This document shows, one piece after another, positions 1 through 9,285 of a stretch of DNA of 64,000 bases; the stretch's first letter is position 1, and each line of letters opens with the position of its first letter. A program made the translations under genes and the position numbers. The notes under the pieces were generated by a model. That model had not been told where the DNA came from and made no database searches. It worked only from the letters and a program-made list of their open reading frames with translations. Source of the stretch: Pusillimonas sp. T2 (GTDB lineage: Bacteria; Pseudomonadota; Gammaproteobacteria; Burkholderiales; Burkholderiaceae_B); NCBI RefSeq assembly GCF_002236805.1, contig NZ_NIQA01000003.1, forward strand, positions 124,001 through 188,000, read 5' to 3'.

Positions 1-92
1 ATGGTGTCGCCCGGGGCGACCAATACTTCAATAACTTCTACATCGTTAAAGTCGCCGATATCGGGTACCTTAACTTCGACGAGGTTGCTCAT
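1..92 (-). CDS. aceF: Pyruvate dehydrogenase E2, dihydrolipoyl acetyltransferase (5' end only)
   Basis: Only the first 30 codons lie in the window; the gene runs off the left edge. The start ATG (90-92) has a GGGAGA ribosome site and follows the aceE stop by 13 bp, so aceE and aceF form one operon. The visible peptide begins MSNLVEVKVPDIGDF, the opening strand of an N-terminal biotinyl/lipoyl domain. In the family this domain carries the swinging lipoyl arm that takes acetyl groups from E1 to CoA. The number of lipoyl domains and the catalytic domain cannot be seen here. Confidence 0.9.
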   Translation of the reverse strand, partial: MSNLVEVKVPDIGDFNDVEVIEVLVAPGDT

Positions 93-105
93 GTCGTCTC
101 CCTGA

Positions 106-2817
106 TCAGGCGTATTGTGGGTTGGCTTTGTCTGGGTTGATCCCGTATTTCTTGACCGCTTCTGCGACTTTCTCGAGCGGGATCAAACCATCGTCGGCCA
201 ACGAACGCAACGCAGCCACCGTCACGAAACGACGATCGACTTCAAAGTGTTCGCGCAGCTTGGCGCGGAAATCGGAACGGCCGAAACCATCGGTACCCAA
301 CACTGTGAAACGGCGGTTGTCGGGTACGAACGGACGGATTTGGTCGCCGAAGAGCTTGACGTAGTCCGTAGAGACCACGATGGGGCCTTTGGTACCTTGC
401 AACTGTTGCGTAACGTAAGGTGTGGGCAGATCTTTCGCATCGGGGCGCAGCAAACGCTGGCGCTCGCAATCAAGACCGTTGCGACGCAGCTCGGTAAAGC
501 TGGTCACGCTCCAGATGTCGGAGCTGACGCCCCAGTCTTTCTCGAGCATGTCTTGTGCGGCAATGACTTCACGCAATATGGTGCCCGAACCCATAAGCTG
601 GACGCGCAACTTGTCGTTGTCGCTGCCATTGCTCTTGAGCTTGTACATGCCCTTGATAATGCCCTCTTCGTCGCCGGCTTTCAGGCCAGGCTGGGCATAG
701 TTCTCGTTCATGACGGTAATGTAGTAGAAGACATTTTCCTGGTCTTCGACCATGCGCTTGAGGCCGTTTTGAATAATAACTGCCAGCTCGTGTGCGAACG
801 TAGGGTCGTAGGACACGCAGTTAGGAATGAGCGCAGACATGATATGGCTGTGGCCATCTTCGTGCTGCAAGCCCTCGCCATTAAGCGTAGTGCGCCCTGC
901 GGTACCCCCCAACAAGAACCCGCGTGCCTGCATATCGCCTGCCGCCCAAGCCAGGTCGCCAATACGCTGGAACCCAAACATGGAGTAGTAGATATAGAAA
1001 GGGATCATGATGCGGTTATTGCTGGCATACGACGTGGCCGCCGCGATCCAGGAGCTGAATGCACCGGCTTCGTTGATACCCTCTTGCAATAACTGACCGT
1101 CGGCAGATTCTTTGTAGTACATGACCTGGTCTTTATCGACCGGGGTGTACTTCTGACCTTCGGGAGCATAAATACCGATCTGACGGAACAACCCTTCCAT
1201 ACCGAACGTACGGGACTCGTCGGCCAGAATAGGCACAACGCGTGGCGCCAGCGCCTTGTCGCGAAGAATCTGGTTAAGAATGCGCACAAAACCTTGCGTA
1301 GTCGAAATTTCGCGGCCTTCGGCGGTGGGTTCGAGCACAGGCTTGAACGCCTCCAGCGCGGGGGCCTTGAACTGTTCGGTGGCCCGCGGGCGACGCTTGG
1401 GCAGGTACCCACCCAGCGCCTGACGGCGTTCGTGCAGGTATTTCATCTCGGGCGAGTCTTCAGGCGGCTTAACGTAAGGCAAAGCCTCGAGCTGGTCGTC
1501 GGGCACCGGAATATTGAAGCGGTCGCGGAACTCGCGGATGGTGTCGAGGTCGAGCTTTTTCTGCTGGTGCGAGGGGTTTTTGGCCTGGCCGACATGACCC
1601 ATGCCGTAACCCTTGATGGTTTTGGCCAGAATGACGGTGGGCTGCCCTTTATGGTTGACGGCCGAACTGAAGGCCGCATAAACCTTGTGCGGGTCGTGAC
1701 CGCCACGGTTCAAGCGCCAGACATCTTCGTCACTCATGCGGCTGACCAGCTCCAGCAACTTGGGGTGCTTGCCAAAGAATTTTTCGCGTACGTAGGCGCC
1801 ATCGTTGGCCTTGTATGCCTGATACTCGCCGTCGACGGTTTCTTCCATGATGCGGCGCAAAATGCCTTCTTTGTCGCGCGCCAAAAGCGGGTCCCAGTAG
1901 CCGCCCCACAGCAATTTGATGACGTTCCAGCCACTGCCGCGGAAATCGCCTTCAAGCTCTTGAATAATTTTGCCGTTGCCACGCACGGGGCCGTCAAGGC
2001 GTTGCAGGTTGCAGTTAACAACAAAAATAAGGTTGTCGAGTTTTTCGCGTGCGGCCAGGCTGATGGCGCCGAGCGATTCGGGCTCGTCCATTTCGCCGTC
2101 GCCGCAGAATACCCAGACTTTGCGCTTGCTGGTGTCGGCAATGCCACGGGCATGCAGGTACTTAAGGAAGCGAGCCTGATAAATTGCCATGATGGGCCCA
2201 AGGCCCATAGACACCGTCGGGAACTGCCAGAAATCGGGCATTAGCTTGGGGTGCGGGTACGAAGACAGCCCCTTGCCGTCAACTTCCTGACGGAAGTTGT
2301 TAAGCTGATCTTCGCTTAAACGACCCTCGAGGAAAGCACGGCCATACACACCGGGCGAACTATGGCCCTGAAAATAAACCAGGTCACCGCCATGATCTTC
2401 CGTTTCAGCATGCCAGAAATGGTTTTGACCACAACCGATCATGGTAGCCAAAGAGGCGAACGAAGCGATGTGACCGCCAAGGTCACCGCCGTCAGGTGGC
2501 GAATGGCGATTGGCCTTGACCACCATCGCCATGGCGTTCCAGCGCACATACGAGCGAATCCGGGCCTCGAGGGCCAGATTGCCAGGGTGTGCAGGCTCGA
2601 GCCCGGGCGGGATGGTGTTGACGTACGCGGTATTGGGCGAAAACGGGATATGAGCGCCGGAACGGCGCGCCAGATCAATCAGGCGTTCGAGCAAAAAGTG
2701 GGCGCGTTCGGGGCCTTCTTGTTCAAGAACAGCCTGAAGCGCTTCGAGCCATTCTTGGGTTTCGACAGCGTCAATATCGGCTTGCGACGCGGCACCGACT
2801 TTTTCAAGAGAGGACAT
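106..2817 (-). CDS. aceE: Pyruvate dehydrogenase E1 component, homodimeric type
   Basis: Predicted to decarboxylate pyruvate with thiamine diphosphate and reductively acetylate the lipoyl groups of AceF. The 903-residue length fits the single-chain (alpha2) E1 of proteobacteria, not the split alpha/beta type. The ThDP/Mg motif GDGEMDEPES is at about residues 239-248, and the segment GHIASFASLATMIG near residue 115 is typical of AceE. It is the first gene of the aceE-aceF operon on the minus strand. The 194 bp upstream gap is shared with a divergent sensor kinase gene. No truncation or odd composition was seen. Confidence 0.98.
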   Translation of the reverse strand: MSSLEKVGAASQADIDAVETQEWLEALQAVLEQEGPERAHFLLERLIDLARRSGAHIPFSPNTAYVNTIPPGLEPAHPGNLALEARIRSYVRWNAMAMVVKANRHSPPDGGDLGGHIASFASLATMIGCGQNHFWHAETEDHGGDLVYFQGHSSPGVYGRAFLEGRLSEDQLNNFRQEVDGKGLSSYPHPKLMPDFWQFPTVSMGLGPIMAIYQARFLKYLHARGIADTSKRKVWVFCGDGEMDEPESLGAISLAAREKLDNLIFVVNCNLQRLDGPVRGNGKIIQELEGDFRGSGWNVIKLLWGGYWDPLLARDKEGILRRIMEETVDGEYQAYKANDGAYVREKFFGKHPKLLELVSRMSDEDVWRLNRGGHDPHKVYAAFSSAVNHKGQPTVILAKTIKGYGMGHVGQAKNPSHQQKKLDLDTIREFRDRFNIPVPDDQLEALPYVKPPEDSPEMKYLHERRQALGGYLPKRRPRATEQFKAPALEAFKPVLEPTAEGREISTTQGFVRILNQILRDKALAPRVVPILADESRTFGMEGLFRQIGIYAPEGQKYTPVDKDQVMYYKESADGQLLQEGINEAGAFSSWIAAATSYASNNRIMIPFYIYYSMFGFQRIGDLAWAAGDMQARGFLLGGTAGRTTLNGEGLQHEDGHSHIMSALIPNCVSYDPTFAHELAVIIQNGLKRMVEDQENVFYYITVMNENYAQPGLKAGDEEGIIKGMYKLKSNGSDNDKLRVQLMGSGTILREVIAAQDMLEKDWGVSSDIWSVTSFTELRRNGLDCERQRLLRPDAKDLPTPYVTQQLQGTKGPIVVSTDYVKLFGDQIRPFVPDNRRFTVLGTDGFGRSDFRAKLREHFEVDRRFVTVAALRSLADDGLIPLEKVAEAVKKYGINPDKANPQYA

Positions 2818-2965
2818 TAGAAGTCTCCTGTGTGTTGTATGTGAAACTTAGCCTGATGAAAGCCGTGAACCCGTTGTAGCACGTAATTTACACGCGCGAA
2901 AACCCGCGACCTTGGCGTAAGACTGCAGCCATTCTAGGAAAGTGTTCAGCTTTGATCAAGCAAAA

Positions 2966-2994
2966 TTTCACTTTATGGCATGAGTTTTTATAAT
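2966..2994 (+). promoter_or_regulatory. Predicted sigma70 promoter of the sensor kinase operon
   Basis: A consensus -10 hexamer TATAAT (2989-2994) lies 17 bp after TTTCAC (2966-2971). Transcription would start near 3001, leaving a leader of about ten bases with an AAAGGA ribosome site before the ATG at 3012. The region 2818-3011 is AT-rich and must also hold the aceE promoter on the other strand, which I could not place confidently. Confidence 0.55.
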
Positions 2995-3011
2995 GTGAAA
3001 AACAAAGGATT

Positions 3012-4808
3012 ATGCATAGGGCTAAAATAGCCGCGTCGAGTACATCTACCACTATGGCCACACCTCCCCGAAAGTCCCTCATTCCAACGACGTTTTACGA
3101 GCAGGCACAAAAGCGACGCGGCCTTTATTGGCTGACGCCTTTCATTGTCCTGATCTTGTACCTATGCGTTATGGGGGCGTTTTTCTGGATGCAGCGCATC
3201 CAGAACGACAGCGTCATGTTTGTCACTATTGACCAGGAGGTCCGCCAGCAGCGCCTGCTTATGTTGGTGGTGGCGTTATCATTGGTTATCGTGGTCAGTC
3301 TGCTGGCCTTGTGGCGCTATACCCGCTTTCGTACCCGGGCCGAAGCCGCCCTGCTGGCCGAAACCGGCTTTCGTCGCGCCATGGAAAACTCCATGTCCAC
3401 CGGGATGCGCGTTTTCGACATGCAAGGCCGAATTGCATACGTCAATCCTGCGTTCTGTCGCATGATCGGCTGGAACGAAGCCGACCTGATCGGGCGCACC
3501 ACGCCCTTTCCGTACTGGATCCCAGGGCGTCACGCCGAACATCAAGAAACACTTGACCTGCTGTTGTCCGGACGCACCCCAAGCAGTGGCCTTGAAATTG
3601 AAGCCCAACGGCGCGATGGCTCGCGCTTTACTGCACGCATGTATGTATCGCCTTTGCGCGACCACAACGGTGACCAGATCGGCTGGATGACGTCCATGAC
3701 CGATATCACCGAGCCCAAACGCATTCGCGAGGCCCTGACGGCCGCACACGAACGCTTCATGACCGTGCTCGAGGGCCTTGACGACGCCATTTCGGTCGTA
3801 GCCGACACCCCAGACGGTCTTGAGCTTCTGTTTGCCAATCGTACCTACCGACGCTTTTTCGGTGCCCAATCGGCCGGCCATAGCGAACTGCTCGGCGGGC
3901 GCCTAGGGCGCTTCACCGACGAAACCATCGACACTTACTCCAATTCAGCGCAGCGCTGGTTCGAAGTGCAGCACCGCATGCTAGCCTGGACAGATGGCCG
4001 GCGCGTAAGGCTGCAGGTGGCCCGAGACATCACCGAACGGCGCACTCACGAAGAAGAATCCCGCATACAGCAAGAAAAGATTCAGCTCACGAGCCGCCTC
4101 ACTACTATGGGTGAAATGGCATCGTCGCTGGCGCACGAACTGAACCAGCCGCTAACCGCTATTGCTAACTACAACATGGCGGCGGTGGCCATGATCAAAG
4201 CGGGCAAGGCCTCTCCCGAAACCCTGCTCGATGCCCTAGAAAAAGGCGCAAGACAGGCTGAACGAGCAGGCAAAATCATCAGCCGCATCCGCGAATTCGT
4301 CAAACGCAGCGAACCGCGCCGCCAGCGCGTCCCCGTCAACCGCATCCTCGACAACGCCATTTCGTTTGCCGAAATCGACGCCCGCAAGCGGCAGGTTGTG
4401 ATCGAAAAACACCTGCCCGATGACCTGCCCGACGTTCTGGCCGACCCCATTCTTATCGAACAGGTATTATTGAACCTTTTGAAAAATGGCGTCGAGGCCA
4501 TGGAGCACAGCGAATATCGCACGTTGCATGTCGTGGTATCTAATCAATCGACCATTGTCGAAGTCGCGGTCATCGACCGCGGACACGGGCTGAAAGACCC
4601 CGAGCGCCTTTTCGAACCGTTTTACAGTACCAAGTCAGAAGGTTTGGGCATGGGCTTGAACATCTGCCGTACCATCATCGAGTCGCACCACGGTCGCCTA
4701 TGGGCGGTTGCCAACCCCGATGGCGGTACGATTTTCAGGTTCACCCTGCCTCGTGCCGCTCAAAACGAGCCCAACCCGCCAGAGAATCACCAGGAGTTGC
4801 AAGCATGA
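3012..4808 (+). CDS. Membrane PAS-domain sensor histidine kinase
   Basis: 598 residues. Two transmembrane helices (about residues 38-60 and 79-97) flank only a short periplasmic loop. A PAS domain follows (about 120-235, ending DITEPKR), then a second degenerate PAS-like region (about 245-345), and a HisKA/HATPase core. The phosphoacceptor is His375 in SSLAHELNQP. The N box NLLKNGVEAM and the G box GLGMGLNI are intact. The start at 3012 has AAAGGA two bases upstream; the ATG at 3054 is an alternative. The stop overlaps the regulator start (ATGA), so the two are co-translated. The architecture is FixL-like, but I see no haem-binding signature and the signal is unknown. It is divergent from aceE. 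Confidence 0.93.
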   Translation: MHRAKIAASSTSTTMATPPRKSLIPTTFYEQAQKRRGLYWLTPFIVLILYLCVMGAFFWMQRIQNDSVMFVTIDQEVRQQRLLMLVVALSLVIVVSLLALWRYTRFRTRAEAALLAETGFRRAMENSMSTGMRVFDMQGRIAYVNPAFCRMIGWNEADLIGRTTPFPYWIPGRHAEHQETLDLLLSGRTPSSGLEIEAQRRDGSRFTARMYVSPLRDHNGDQIGWMTSMTDITEPKRIREALTAAHERFMTVLEGLDDAISVVADTPDGLELLFANRTYRRFFGAQSAGHSELLGGRLGRFTDETIDTYSNSAQRWFEVQHRMLAWTDGRRVRLQVARDITERRTHEEESRIQQEKIQLTSRLTTMGEMASSLAHELNQPLTAIANYNMAAVAMIKAGKASPETLLDALEKGARQAERAGKIISRIREFVKRSEPRRQRVPVNRILDNAISFAEIDARKRQVVIEKHLPDDLPDVLADPILIEQVLLNLLKNGVEAMEHSEYRTLHVVVSNQSTIVEVAVIDRGHGLKDPERLFEPFYSTKSEGLGMGLNICRTIIESHHGRLWAVANPDGGTIFRFTLPRAAQNEPNPPENHQELQA

Positions 4809-5428
4809 CCACAATTGTTTCCGATACCGTTTTCATCGTCGACGACGACGAGGCCGTCCGTGACTCGTTGCGCTGGTTGCTCGAAGCCAACGGCTACCAA
4901 GTCCAGGCCTTCGAAAGCGCCGAAATCTTCCTAGACGCCTACGACCCTGATCAGGTCGGTGTGCTGATTGCCGATGTACGCATGCCCGGCATGAGCGGTC
5001 TCGAGTTGCAAGAGGCGCTGATTGCACGCAACTCGCCCCTGCCAATCGTATTCATTACAGGCCACGGCGACGTCCCCATGGCGGTGTCCACCATTAAAAA
5101 AGGCGCCGTTGACTTCCTCGAGAAGCCCTTCAACGAATCCGACCTAAGAACGATTGTTGCGCGCATGCTCGAACAAGCCACCGAGCGCGCATCTAAAGCA
5201 CAAGCACAAAAGAATCATCAGGCAGTGCTTAGCCGACTGACCACGCGCGAACAACAAGTACTCGAGCGGATCGTCGCAGGCCGCCTGAACAAGCAAATTG
5301 CCGGCGACCTGAACATCAGTATCAAAACCGTCGAAGCACACCGCGCGAACATCATGGAAAAACTCCAGGTCACCACGGTTGCCGACTTAATGAAAATTGC
5401 GCTGGCCGGTGCCGAAGGAAACGTATGA
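4805..5428 (+). CDS. FixJ/NarL-type response regulator
   Basis: 207 residues: an N-terminal receiver with acidic pocket DDDE (13-16) and phosphoacceptor Asp57 in [12 protein letters not shown], then a C-terminal LuxR-type HTH ([15 protein letters not shown] ... [11 protein letters not shown]). It is the cognate partner of the kinase it overlaps. The start ATG at 4805 is chosen because it follows AGGAG and begins a normal receiver; a longer upstream reading exists in this frame but lies inside the kinase gene. Its stop overlaps the folD start in a second ATGA, so three cistrons are coupled. The targets are unknown. Confidence 0.95.
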   Translation: MTTIVSDTVFIVDDDEAVRDSLRWLLEANGYQVQAFESAEIFLDAYDPDQVGVLIADVRMPGMSGLELQEALIARNSPLPIVFITGHGDVPMAVSTIKKGAVDFLEKPFNESDLRTIVARMLEQATERASKAQAQKNHQAVLSRLTTREQQVLERIVAGRLNKQIAGDLNISIKTVEAHRANIMEKLQVTTVADLMKIALAGAEGNV

Positions 5429-6285
5429 CGGCTCGTATTATCGATGGCAAATTGCTGTCAAACGCCATCAAAGAAGAGGTCGCCCAGCGCGTCGCTACCC
5501 TGAAGACCAATGGCCTTACCCCGGGTCTGGCGGTTGTACTTGTAGGGGAAGACCCGGCGTCCAGTGTGTATGTGCGCAATAAAGCCGCAGCATGCGAAAA
5601 GGCAGGGTTACATTCCGAAGTCATCCGTCTGCAGGCCGACATCACCGAAACCGCCCTGCTCGACGTCGTGCGCGGCTTGAACGCCAACCCGCGCATTCAC
5701 GGTATTCTGGTTCAATTGCCCCTGCCCGCGCACCTCGACGCTGCCAAAGTCATTGAAACCATTGCGGCCGATAAAGACGTCGATGGCTTTCACATCAGCA
5801 ACGCCGGTTTGCTCATGACAGGTCAGCCGCTGTTCCGCCCCTGCACGCCTTACGGCATCATGAAGATGCTCGAATCTGAAGGCGTCGCCTTGCGCGGCGC
5901 CGAAGCCGTTGTCGTCGGCGCCAGTAACATCGTCGGCAAACCCATGGCCATGCTCTTGCTTGCTGCAGGTGCCACGGTCACCATCTGCAATTCTAAAACG
6001 CGCGATCTGCCCGCCCAAACGCGCCGGGCCGATGTCCTGGTTGTGGCAACTGGTCGCCCCGAAATGATTACCGGCGACATGGTCAAGCCAGGCGCGGTGG
6101 TCATTGATGTCGGCATCAACCGACTACCCGACGGCCGCCTGACAGGCGACGTCGAGTTTGCATCGGCCAGCCAGGTCGCAAGCGCCATCACTCCTGTCCC
6201 AGGCGGCGTCGGCCCCATGACCATCGCCATGCTGCTCGTCAATACCCTCGAAGCCGCGGAACGTTCTGCCGGCTTGCGTGTCTAA
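5425..6285 (+). CDS. folD: Bifunctional methylenetetrahydrofolate dehydrogenase / cyclohydrolase
   Basis: Interconverts 5,10-methylene-THF and 10-formyl-THF in one-carbon metabolism, NADP-dependent in most relatives. At 286 residues it has the standard length. The substrate motif [16 protein letters not shown] contains the catalytic lysine (Lys53), the cofactor loop [18 protein letters not shown] is present, and the C-terminal signature [15 protein letters not shown] is intact. It starts inside the stop of the response regulator (ATGA), so it appears to be the third cistron of the two-component operon, an unusual place for a housekeeping gene. Confidence 0.98.
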   Translation: MTARIIDGKLLSNAIKEEVAQRVATLKTNGLTPGLAVVLVGEDPASSVYVRNKAAACEKAGLHSEVIRLQADITETALLDVVRGLNANPRIHGILVQLPLPAHLDAAKVIETIAADKDVDGFHISNAGLLMTGQPLFRPCTPYGIMKMLESEGVALRGAEAVVVGASNIVGKPMAMLLLAAGATVTICNSKTRDLPAQTRRADVLVVATGRPEMITGDMVKPGAVVIDVGINRLPDGRLTGDVEFASASQVASAITPVPGGVGPMTIAMLLVNTLEAAERSAGLRV

Positions 6286-6358
6286 ACTGCATGTCATCTG
6301 CGTTGGTCCGCCGCTGGCGGGCTGACGCAGCCGCTGCAATCCTCTCTTCGTTGTGCTC

Positions 6359-8446
6359 ATGAATCAAAATCCTTTGCTCGTTCCCATCGACACCCTGATC
6401 GACTACGCCGTGGTTCAACCCGCGCACATCGAGCCGGCCGTCAAGACGCTTATCGAAGAAACGCGCAATGCCATTGAACAAGCGGCATCGCCGCAAACCC
6501 CCGCCACCTGGGAATCCTTGATCGACCCGGTTGAAACCGTGTCGGGTCGCCTGTGGCGCGCTTGGTCGGTTGCAGGCCACCTGAACGCCGTTGTCAACAC
6601 GCCCGAACTGCGACAAGCCTACAATCAGTGCCTGCCGTTGATCACCGAATTCTCGACCTGGATAGGCCTGCACAAAGGCTTGTACACCCAATACCAGCGC
6701 CTGCACAACAGCCCGGAATTTGCACAGTTGCCCGCCGTGCGGCAACGCATTATCGAACTGGCGCTGCGAGACTTCCGGCTAAGTGGCGTTGAACTCGAGG
6801 GCGAGGCACGCGAGCAATATGCCCAAATCTGCGATGACGAAGCCCAGGCCTCGCAAAAATTTTCTGAAAACGTACTCGACGCCATTGACCAATGGTTTTT
6901 TCTTGTCGAAGACGCCGCACGCCTTGAAGGCATCCCTGCCGATGTCTGCGATGCCGCCAAGGCCGATGCCGAAAAGAACGGCCAAACAGGCTGGCGCCTG
7001 ACACTGAAAATGCCGTGCTACCTGCCAGTCATGCAGTACGCCAAAGACCGCAGCCTTCGCGAAACGCTTTACCGTGCCTACGGCACAATTGCCTCCGAGC
7101 AAGGCGATACCCGTTTCGACAACACCCCGCTCATCGAACAGTTGCTTGACTTGCGTGCCCGCGAAGCCGGGCTCCTGGGTTTTGCCAATTTCGCTCAAAT
7201 GCGTCTCGAAACGCGGATGGCCGACACCGCAGACCAGGTACTCGACTTTTTGCGCGAACTGGCAGCAAAAGCCAAACCTCATGCGCAACGCGATCTGGCA
7301 CAGTTGCAGGCCTTCGGACGCGAAACCCTGGGTATCGATAGGCTCGAACCCTGGGACAACGCTTATGTCTCCGAACGCTTGCGCGAAGCGCGCTATGCCT
7401 ACTCCGAAGACGAAATCAAACAATACTTTACCGAGCCCAACGTCGTGGCCGGCTTGTTTGGTGTTGCCAAAACCTTGTTCGGCGTAGAAGTGCGCGATAC
7501 CGGCCTGACGGCCTGGCACCCCGATGCGCGCGTGCTTGAGGTACTGCGTGATGGCGAACCCTGCGGGCACTTGATGCTCGACCTGTACGCACGCCAGGGC
7601 AAGCAAAGCGGCGCCTGGGTCGACAGCGAACGAACCCGCCGCCGTGCAAACGGGCAATTACAAACGCCTGTGGTCTACCTCACTTGCAATTTCACGCCGC
7701 CAGCCAATGGCAAGCCGGCGCTGCTTACACACGACGACGTCATCACCCTGTTCCACGAAGCCGGCCACGCCCTGCATGCCCTGCTCTCCACGGTCGATGA
7801 CCCCGGCGCGTCAGCCTTCGCCAGCGTCGAATGGGATGCCATCGAACTGCCCTCGCAATTCATGGAAAACTTTTGCTGGGAATGGAAAGTCGTCACACAG
7901 ATGTCATCGCATGTCAGCACTGGCGAACCCTTGCCCCGCGCCTTGTTCGACAAGCTCCTGGCTGCACGCAACTATCAAAGCGGGATGCAAACTGTCCGTC
8001 AGATTGAGTTTTCGCTGTTCGACATGCGCATCCACAATCAAGCCAACGGCTTGCCTATTGCCGACGTCATGCAAACCCTCAACGACGTACGTAACGAAGT
8101 CGCCGTGCTTTTCCCGCCAGAATGGCACCGCTTCCCGCATAATTTTTCGCACTTGTTTGCTGGCGGCTATGGCGCCGGCTACTACAGCTACAAGTGGGCC
8201 GAGGTCTTGTCAGCCGATGCCTATGCCGCATTCGAAGAAACTGCCCTGACCACCGAATCCGGCGAACCCGATACGCTCAATGCCGAAACCGGCCGCCGTT
8301 TCCGTGACGAGATACTGGCGGTTGGCGGCGCGCGTCCGGCGGCTGAATCATTCCGTGCGTTCCGTGGCCGCGATGCGCAAGTCGACGCACTACTGCGGCA
8401 TAGCGGCATGTCCGAATCCGCTGCCGATAACGCACAACCGGCGTAA
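6359..8446 (+). CDS. prlC: Oligopeptidase A (M3 zinc metallopeptidase)
   Basis: Cytoplasmic M3-family peptidase expected to degrade signal-peptide fragments and short peptides. The zinc motif HEAGH is in VITLFHEAGHALHALLS, with His466 and Glu467 counting from the ATG at 6359. The C-terminal M3 features HNFSHLFAGGYGAGYYSYKWAEV are present. Length is 695 residues, normal for PrlC. A GTG two codons upstream is an alternative start; neither has a convincing ribosome site. It follows folD by 73 bp and could be in the same transcript. Confidence 0.95.
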   Translation: MNQNPLLVPIDTLIDYAVVQPAHIEPAVKTLIEETRNAIEQAASPQTPATWESLIDPVETVSGRLWRAWSVAGHLNAVVNTPELRQAYNQCLPLITEFSTWIGLHKGLYTQYQRLHNSPEFAQLPAVRQRIIELALRDFRLSGVELEGEAREQYAQICDDEAQASQKFSENVLDAIDQWFFLVEDAARLEGIPADVCDAAKADAEKNGQTGWRLTLKMPCYLPVMQYAKDRSLRETLYRAYGTIASEQGDTRFDNTPLIEQLLDLRAREAGLLGFANFAQMRLETRMADTADQVLDFLRELAAKAKPHAQRDLAQLQAFGRETLGIDRLEPWDNAYVSERLREARYAYSEDEIKQYFTEPNVVAGLFGVAKTLFGVEVRDTGLTAWHPDARVLEVLRDGEPCGHLMLDLYARQGKQSGAWVDSERTRRRANGQLQTPVVYLTCNFTPPANGKPALLTHDDVITLFHEAGHALHALLSTVDDPGASAFASVEWDAIELPSQFMENFCWEWKVVTQMSSHVSTGEPLPRALFDKLLAARNYQSGMQTVRQIEFSLFDMRIHNQANGLPIADVMQTLNDVRNEVAVLFPPEWHRFPHNFSHLFAGGYGAGYYSYKWAEVLSADAYAAFEETALTTESGEPDTLNAETGRRFRDEILAVGGARPAAESFRAFRGRDAQVDALLRHSGMSESAADNAQPA

Positions 8447-8499
8447 CGACGTCGCCCCTGCGGCCGTTTTACCTCGTTTACTTGTATCAGGGTCACACC

Positions 8500-9171
8500 A
8501 TGCAATTTTCGCTAAAAGGCAAAGTACAACGTTTTGTCTCTACCGCTATCTTTACCGTGATTGCGGCCGCCGGCCTATCGGCTACCCCCCAGGCACTGGC
8601 CAACGCTTTACCCGGCGCCCCGGCGGTAGCCGACACCCCGCGCGAAACCCAGGTACATAAAATCCGGGGTTTTTTGCCCGATTTGCGTTTTAGCTTGGTC
8701 GGCCCGGGCGAAGCGCCTGTCACGGCCGCCACCTACAAAGGCAAAGTGGTCATGATGTTCTTTGGCTATGCAAGCTGCCCTGACATCTGCCCCACGACCA
8801 TGGCGCAGCTTTCCCAGGTCATGCATGGGCTTGGCGACCAAGCCGACAACGTACGAATTCTGTTCATCAGTGTCGACCCGCACCGTGATACCTCTGAAAA
8901 ACTCCAGGCCTATGTACAGGCATTTGATACGCACGCTATTGGGCTAACGGGCAGCGAAAAGCAAATAGCCGAAGTTGCACGCCGCTACCGGGTGGCCTAC
9001 CAAATCGAAAAGCCACGCGCCGACAACCCCGACGCCTACGAAGTGGCCCACAGCCGGGGCATTTATATTTTCGACGCCGATGGCAAGGCCTCGATTCTGG
9101 CATCGGATAGCGAATCGGTTGAAGCCCTGACAACCGCAGTACGCAGCTTGCTGCCCGTCACACAGCAATAA
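8500..9171 (+). CDS. Sco1/SenC/PrrC-family copper chaperone
   Basis: 223 residues. An N-terminal signal (hydrophobic stretch 12-27, cleavage near ALANA) sends it to the periplasm. The thioredoxin-like fold carries the copper-binding CPDIC pair (Cys93, Cys97) and the distal His184 (VAHSRGIY), the three classic Sco ligands. The family delivers copper to, or reduces, the CuA site of cytochrome c oxidase. The ATG at 8500 directly precedes the signal peptide; an in-frame TTG at 8482 is possible. It is followed by a strong terminator. Confidence 0.94.
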   Translation: MQFSLKGKVQRFVSTAIFTVIAAAGLSATPQALANALPGAPAVADTPRETQVHKIRGFLPDLRFSLVGPGEAPVTAATYKGKVVMMFFGYASCPDICPTTMAQLSQVMHGLGDQADNVRILFISVDPHRDTSEKLQAYVQAFDTHAIGLTGSEKQIAEVARRYRVAYQIEKPRADNPDAYEVAHSRGIYIFDADGKASILASDSESVEALTTAVRSLLPVTQQ

Positions 9172-9215
9172 GACATCGAAACACCGTGCATCAGCCCACG
9201 GTTCGCATAAAAATG

Positions 9216-9242
9216 ATGGCGGCCCATGGCCGCCATTTTTAT
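9216..9242. terminator. Bidirectional intrinsic terminator
   Basis: A 9-bp perfect stem (ATGGCGGCC / GGCCGCCAT) with a 3-base loop is followed by TTTTT on the plus strand. It is preceded by AAAA, which gives a T-tract on the minus strand. It separates the convergent Sco gene and the oxidoreductase gene ending at 9286. Confidence 0.85.
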
Positions 9243-9285
9243 CGAGGTAAGCATTCGGGGGATCAAAGACGACCCCGCCGTTTAA

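Noticed and set aside
115-2820. Long plus-strand open frames opposite aceE (up to 325 codons)
   Set aside because: They are shadows of the high-GC aceE gene, with no ribosome sites and no recognisable protein.
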